DNA from: Burkholderiales bacterium UBA4615 | Lineage (GTDB): Bacteria > Pseudomonadota > Gammaproteobacteria > Burkholderiales > Burkholderiaceae_E | Direction of reading: 5' to 3' | Assembly (NCBI GenBank): GCA_002386465.1 | Contig: DGIT01000017.1 | Coordinates: 1 to 8,695, forward strand | Length of the DNA: 8,695 bases | In this document: positions 6,864 to 8,695 of the stretch, one piece after another | Numbering within the stretch: position 1 is the stretch's first letter | How the letters are laid out: each line of letters opens with the position of its first letter | Made by a program: the position numbers and the translations under genes | The notes under the pieces: generated by a model | Databases searched by the model: none | Seen by the model: the letters and a program-made list of their open reading frames with translations, nothing else | What the model was told of the DNA's origin: nothing

Positions 6864-7685
6864 TCATGCAGCTTTGCTCACGGAAGGGTTGACTGATCGA
6901 TTAAAGGAGGGGCGCCTGGCCGACGGAGCGGCGGGGGCGATGCTGCCTGTGCGCAGCATCTCGGAAATGCCTTCGGCTGCCTGGATGACCTCGAGGGCCA
7001 AGGACTTGAGCGATGAGGGGCGCATGCGCTCGATCGGACCCGACACGCCGACCGCGGCACAGATTGCACCGGATGGGTCTCGCACCGCAGCGGCCACCCC
7101 GCCGACCGACTCGCGCCACTCGCCACGGTTGACAGCAAAACCCTGCGTGCGGACCCGCCCCATCTCCCGCATGAATTCGATTGGATTGGTCAGGGTGCGC
7201 GGCGACCAGGGCTGAAGTCGGCGGCTGAGCGCTTCGATCTGGGCAGGCGGCAACCAGGCCACCATCGCCTTGCCGGTGGCGACGCAGCAGGCCGGGGAGC
7301 GTCCGCCAATCTGGCTGTAGGCCCTGACGGGTTCCGGGCTGTCGAGTTTGTGGACGTACACGACCTCATCGCCATCGAGAACAGACAGATGGACGGTTTC
7401 CCGGGTGCGCTCCAGCAACCATTCCATCCAGGACTGGGAGGCTCTTCGCAAATCAAGATGGGTCAGTACGGCCGAGCCCAGCTCCCACAGTTTGATCGAC
7501 GCCGCGTAGGAGCCAGTGCTTTCATCACGACGCACGTATCCCAACTCGACCAGTCCCTGCAGCAGGCGGTGCACATTGCTTTTGCCGATGCCCATCTGTA
7601 CGGCAAGCTCGGTCACGCCCATGGGTCGGTCTGAATGGGCGAGGACTTCGAGAAGACCGAGCCCCTTGATGAGTGTGTTGTTCAC
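6864..7685 (-). CDS. IclR-family transcriptional regulator
   Basis: 273 aa, starting at a GTG at 7685; TGA at 6866-6864. The start is fixed by homology (the family begins just before the LIKGLGLLEVLA helix), although no clear ribosome binding site is seen in the U-rich leader. The winged helix-turn-helix is residues 19-62: MGVTELAVQMGIGKSNVHRL gives the turn and recognition helix, and ELGYVRRDESTGSY the wing. Residues about 75-250 form the IclR effector-binding GAF-like domain, with the family's RETVHLSVLDGDEVVYVHKLDS and CCVATGKAMVAWLP stretches. The last 25 residues (Ala/Pro/Arg/Ser-rich) go beyond the usual end and are probably disordered. IclR proteins typically control neighbouring catabolic operons, as repressor or activator, in response to a pathway acid. 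This one leads the operon and lies divergent to the molybdoenzyme, so it may control both. An inverted repeat over its own start suggests autoregulation. Confidence 0.94.
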   Translation of the reverse strand: MNNTLIKGLGLLEVLAHSDRPMGVTELAVQMGIGKSNVHRLLQGLVELGYVRRDESTGSYAASIKLWELGSAVLTHLDLRRASQSWMEWLLERTRETVHLSVLDGDEVVYVHKLDSPEPVRAYSQIGGRSPACCVATGKAMVAWLPPAQIEALSRRLQPWSPRTLTNPIEFMREMGRVRTQGFAVNRGEWRESVGGVAAAVRDPSGAICAAVGVSGPIERMRPSSLKSLALEVIQAAEGISEMLRTGSIAPAAPSARRPSFNRSVNPSVSKAA

Positions 7686-7698
7686 AAATAAAGAACAA
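7678..7698. promoter_or_regulatory. Candidate operator: perfect inverted repeat TTGTTC-N9-GAACAA over the regulator start
   Basis: Two perfect 6-bp arms (7678-7683 and 7693-7698) with a 9-bp A-rich spacer, centred on the GTG start of the IclR-type gene. IclR-family proteins bind palindromes near their own promoters, so this is a likely autoregulatory site. As RNA on the minus strand the same bases could fold into a stem that partly covers the start codon. Binding is inferred, not shown. Confidence 0.5.
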
Positions 7699-7709
7699 AA
7701 AGTCCGTGT

Positions 7710-7739
7710 TTCAGAATGCCTAATTGATGATGCTAGAGT
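7710..7739 (+). promoter_or_regulatory. Weak candidate promoter for the divergent molybdoenzyme gene
   Basis: TTCAGA (7710-7715, 4 of 6 to the -35 consensus) and TAGAGT (7734-7739, 4 of 6 to the -10) are separated by 18 bp. The match is modest. It overlaps the candidate minus-strand promoter, which would make the two directions compete or be co-regulated. Confidence 0.25.
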
Positions 7740-7755
7740 TCCCGCGACCGGTCAA
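7727..7755 (-). promoter_or_regulatory. Candidate sigma-70 promoter for the regulator-led operon
   Basis: On the minus strand TTGACC (7755-7750, 5 of 6 to consensus) is followed after 17 bp by CATCAT (7732-7727, 4 of 6). It would start transcription near 7720, leaving a leader of about 35 nt that contains the inverted repeat. The -35 box lies in an 8-bp palindrome GACCGGTC (7746-7753). Confidence 0.4.
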
Positions 7756-7756
7756 C

Positions 7757-7795
7757 CTGAGCGCAACCCATGGGCGCAACCACTGAGCGCGGAGT
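7757..7795. repeat. Three degenerate 13-bp tandem units upstream of the molybdoenzyme gene
   Basis: Units at 7757-7769, 7770-7782 and 7783-7795 share a GCGC core at the same phase: units 1 and 2 share GCGCAACC (13 bp apart), and units 1 and 3 share CTGAGCGC (26 bp apart). The last unit runs into the ribosome binding site of the downstream gene. It could be a regulator-binding array or local slippage; no function is shown. Confidence 0.35.
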
Positions 7796-7801
7796 CACCC
7801 G

Positions 7802-8695
7802 ATGAAGCCTGCACGGCCGCTGGATCTTGAATTGGCCACCTCACATTGGGGCGCCTATGAAGTACAACGTGACGCGGGACGCGTCACAGGTCTGGGCCCT
7901 TGGCGCGAAGACCCAGCGCCGTCGCCGATCGGCCTGGCCATGTGGCAGGCCTATCGCTCGCCCTTGCGTATCGGGCGGCCTGCCGTGCGCGCCGGATGGC
8001 TCGAGGCCATTGAATCGGGCGGCGATGCACAGCGTGCTGCACGGGGCGCCGGGCGCGGGCGTGAGCCCTTTGTCGAAGTCTCCTGGGAGCGCGCTACCGA
8101 ACTGGTCGCGACCGAACTGCGTCGTGTGATCGACACCCATGGCAACGTTTCGGTGTTCGGCGGCTCGTACGGATGGTCGAGCGCCGGGCGCTTTCATCAT
8201 GCCCAGAGCCAGGTGCACCGGTTTCTGAATGCCACCGGCGGCTACGTGCGGCATGTGGACAGCTACAGCCTCGGGGCAGGGCGCGCACTGCTGCCGCATG
8301 TGGTCTGCCCGATGGAGTATCTGCTGGCCAATCAGCATGACTGGGAGACTGTGGCTGCGCACACGCGACTCTTCGTGTCGTTTGGAGGCGCGCCGGCCAA
8401 GAACGCGCAAGTGGGCGCGGGCGCAGCGTCAGAGCATCGGTTGCCGCAGGGCATGGCGGCCCTGGCCCAGGCCGGCTGCAAATTCGTGAATTTCAGCCCG
8501 GTTCGCAGTGATCTTGATGTGCCCGCGCAGGCTCTTGAATGGATTCCCATCCGTCCCGGCACTGACACGGCCGTCATGCTGGCACTGGCCTGCGAGACCA
8601 TTCTCGCCGGCCGCCATGACCGCGCATTCCTTGAGCGCTATTGCGTCGGCTTCGATCGCTGGGCCGCGTATCTGACCGGCCAGACCGATGGCGTG
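7802..8695 (+). CDS. Molybdopterin oxidoreductase, DMSO/TMAO/biotin-sulfoxide reductase type, N-terminal part (cut by window edge)
   Basis: 298 codons from the ATG at 7802 to the right edge with no stop; full members are about 750-830 aa. GGAG at 7791-7794, 7 nt before the ATG, supports the start. Family marks: SHWGAYEVQRDAGRVTGLGP (14-33), RIGRPAVRAGWLE (57-69), PFVEVSWERATELVATEL (89-106), GGSYGWSSAGRFHHAQSQVHRFL (120-142), YSLGAGRALLPHV in the next block and WIPIRPGTDTAVMLALA near the end. By alignment with Rhodobacter DMSO reductase, Ser127 in YGWSSAGR is the likely molybdenum ligand, which marks the Ser-ligated sulfoxide/N-oxide group. There is no N-terminal Cys cluster for an iron-sulfur centre and no twin-arginine signal, so it should be cytoplasmic like BisC, which reduces biotin and methionine sulfoxides, rather than periplasmic TorA or DorA. 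It is divergent from the IclR-led operon and probably shares its control region. Substrate is unknown; a sulfoxide would fit the neighbours. Confidence 0.92.
   Translation, partial: MKPARPLDLELATSHWGAYEVQRDAGRVTGLGPWREDPAPSPIGLAMWQAYRSPLRIGRPAVRAGWLEAIESGGDAQRAARGAGRGREPFVEVSWERATELVATELRRVIDTHGNVSVFGGSYGWSSAGRFHHAQSQVHRFLNATGGYVRHVDSYSLGAGRALLPHVVCPMEYLLANQHDWETVAAHTRLFVSFGGAPAKNAQVGAGAASEHRLPQGMAALAQAGCKFVNFSPVRSDLDVPAQALEWIPIRPGTDTAVMLALACETILAGRHDRAFLERYCVGFDRWAAYLTGQTDGV

Noticed and set aside
6129..6896. 255-codon plus-strand frame opposite the CoA-transferase and regulator end
   Set aside because: Antisense to two well-supported genes, composition typical of a shadow frame.
7770..7805. 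Eleven-codon upstream frame (MGATTERGVTR) whose TGA overlaps the molybdoenzyme ATG
   Set aside because: The ATGA overlap is suggestive of coupling, but there is no ribosome binding site before it and the GGAG serving the main gene is inside it; most likely chance.
7841..8410. 189-codon minus-strand frame opposite the molybdoenzyme
   Set aside because: The plus strand carries strong DMSO-reductase family motifs across the whole stretch; the minus frame has none.

Overview
The window is GC-rich (roughly 60-65%) and looks like the chromosome of a betaproteobacterium, most likely of the order Burkholderiales. The main reasons are an orphan Bug/TctC-type extracytoplasmic solute receptor, an IclR-regulated CoA-transferase/crotonase operon, and the codon and base usage. 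This placement is inference; there is no rRNA or marker gene to confirm it.

Layout. Eight genes lie head to tail on the minus strand, from about 7685 down to the left edge: an IclR-family regulator, a class III (CaiB/Frc) CoA-transferase, a cysteine-dioxygenase-fold thiol dioxygenase, two different crotonase (enoyl-CoA hydratase/isomerase) proteins, a Bug-type periplasmic receptor, an NAD(P)-dependent aldehyde dehydrogenase reading frame, and the N-terminal half of a class III omega-aminotransferase cut by the edge. Gaps are mostly under 100 bp (about 43, 15, 70, 41, 31 and 94 bp from the CoA-transferase leftwards). The exception is a 144-bp gap between the regulator and the CoA-transferase. 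Divergently, on the plus strand from 7802 to the right edge, is the N-terminal part of a molybdopterin oxidoreductase of the DMSO/TMAO/biotin-sulfoxide reductase group, with no signal peptide. The 116-bp intergenic region holds a perfect 6-bp-arm inverted repeat over the regulator's GTG start, plausible overlapping divergent promoters, and three degenerate 13-bp tandem units.

Two points stand out. First, the aldehyde dehydrogenase frame is intact for 476 codons except for one in-frame TGA at codon 144, just before the conserved TPWNFP motif; every catalytic residue is preserved. Second, the dioxygenase carries the Gln-type signature expected of 3-mercaptopropionate dioxygenases. It sits next to a class III CoA-transferase, as would suit a route 3-mercaptopropionate -> 3-sulfinopropionate -> 3-sulfinopropionyl-CoA. 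The known acyl-CoA-dehydrogenase-type desulfinase is absent, and two crotonases with altered acid/base residues are present instead. With the aminotransferase/aldehyde dehydrogenase pair upstream in the chemistry, the receptor for uptake and a sulfoxide-reductase-like enzyme divergently placed, the region can be read as a candidate organosulfur catabolic island. This reading is a hypothesis; the individual family assignments are much firmer than the pathway.

No tRNA, rRNA, CRISPR array, insertion sequence or integrase was seen.
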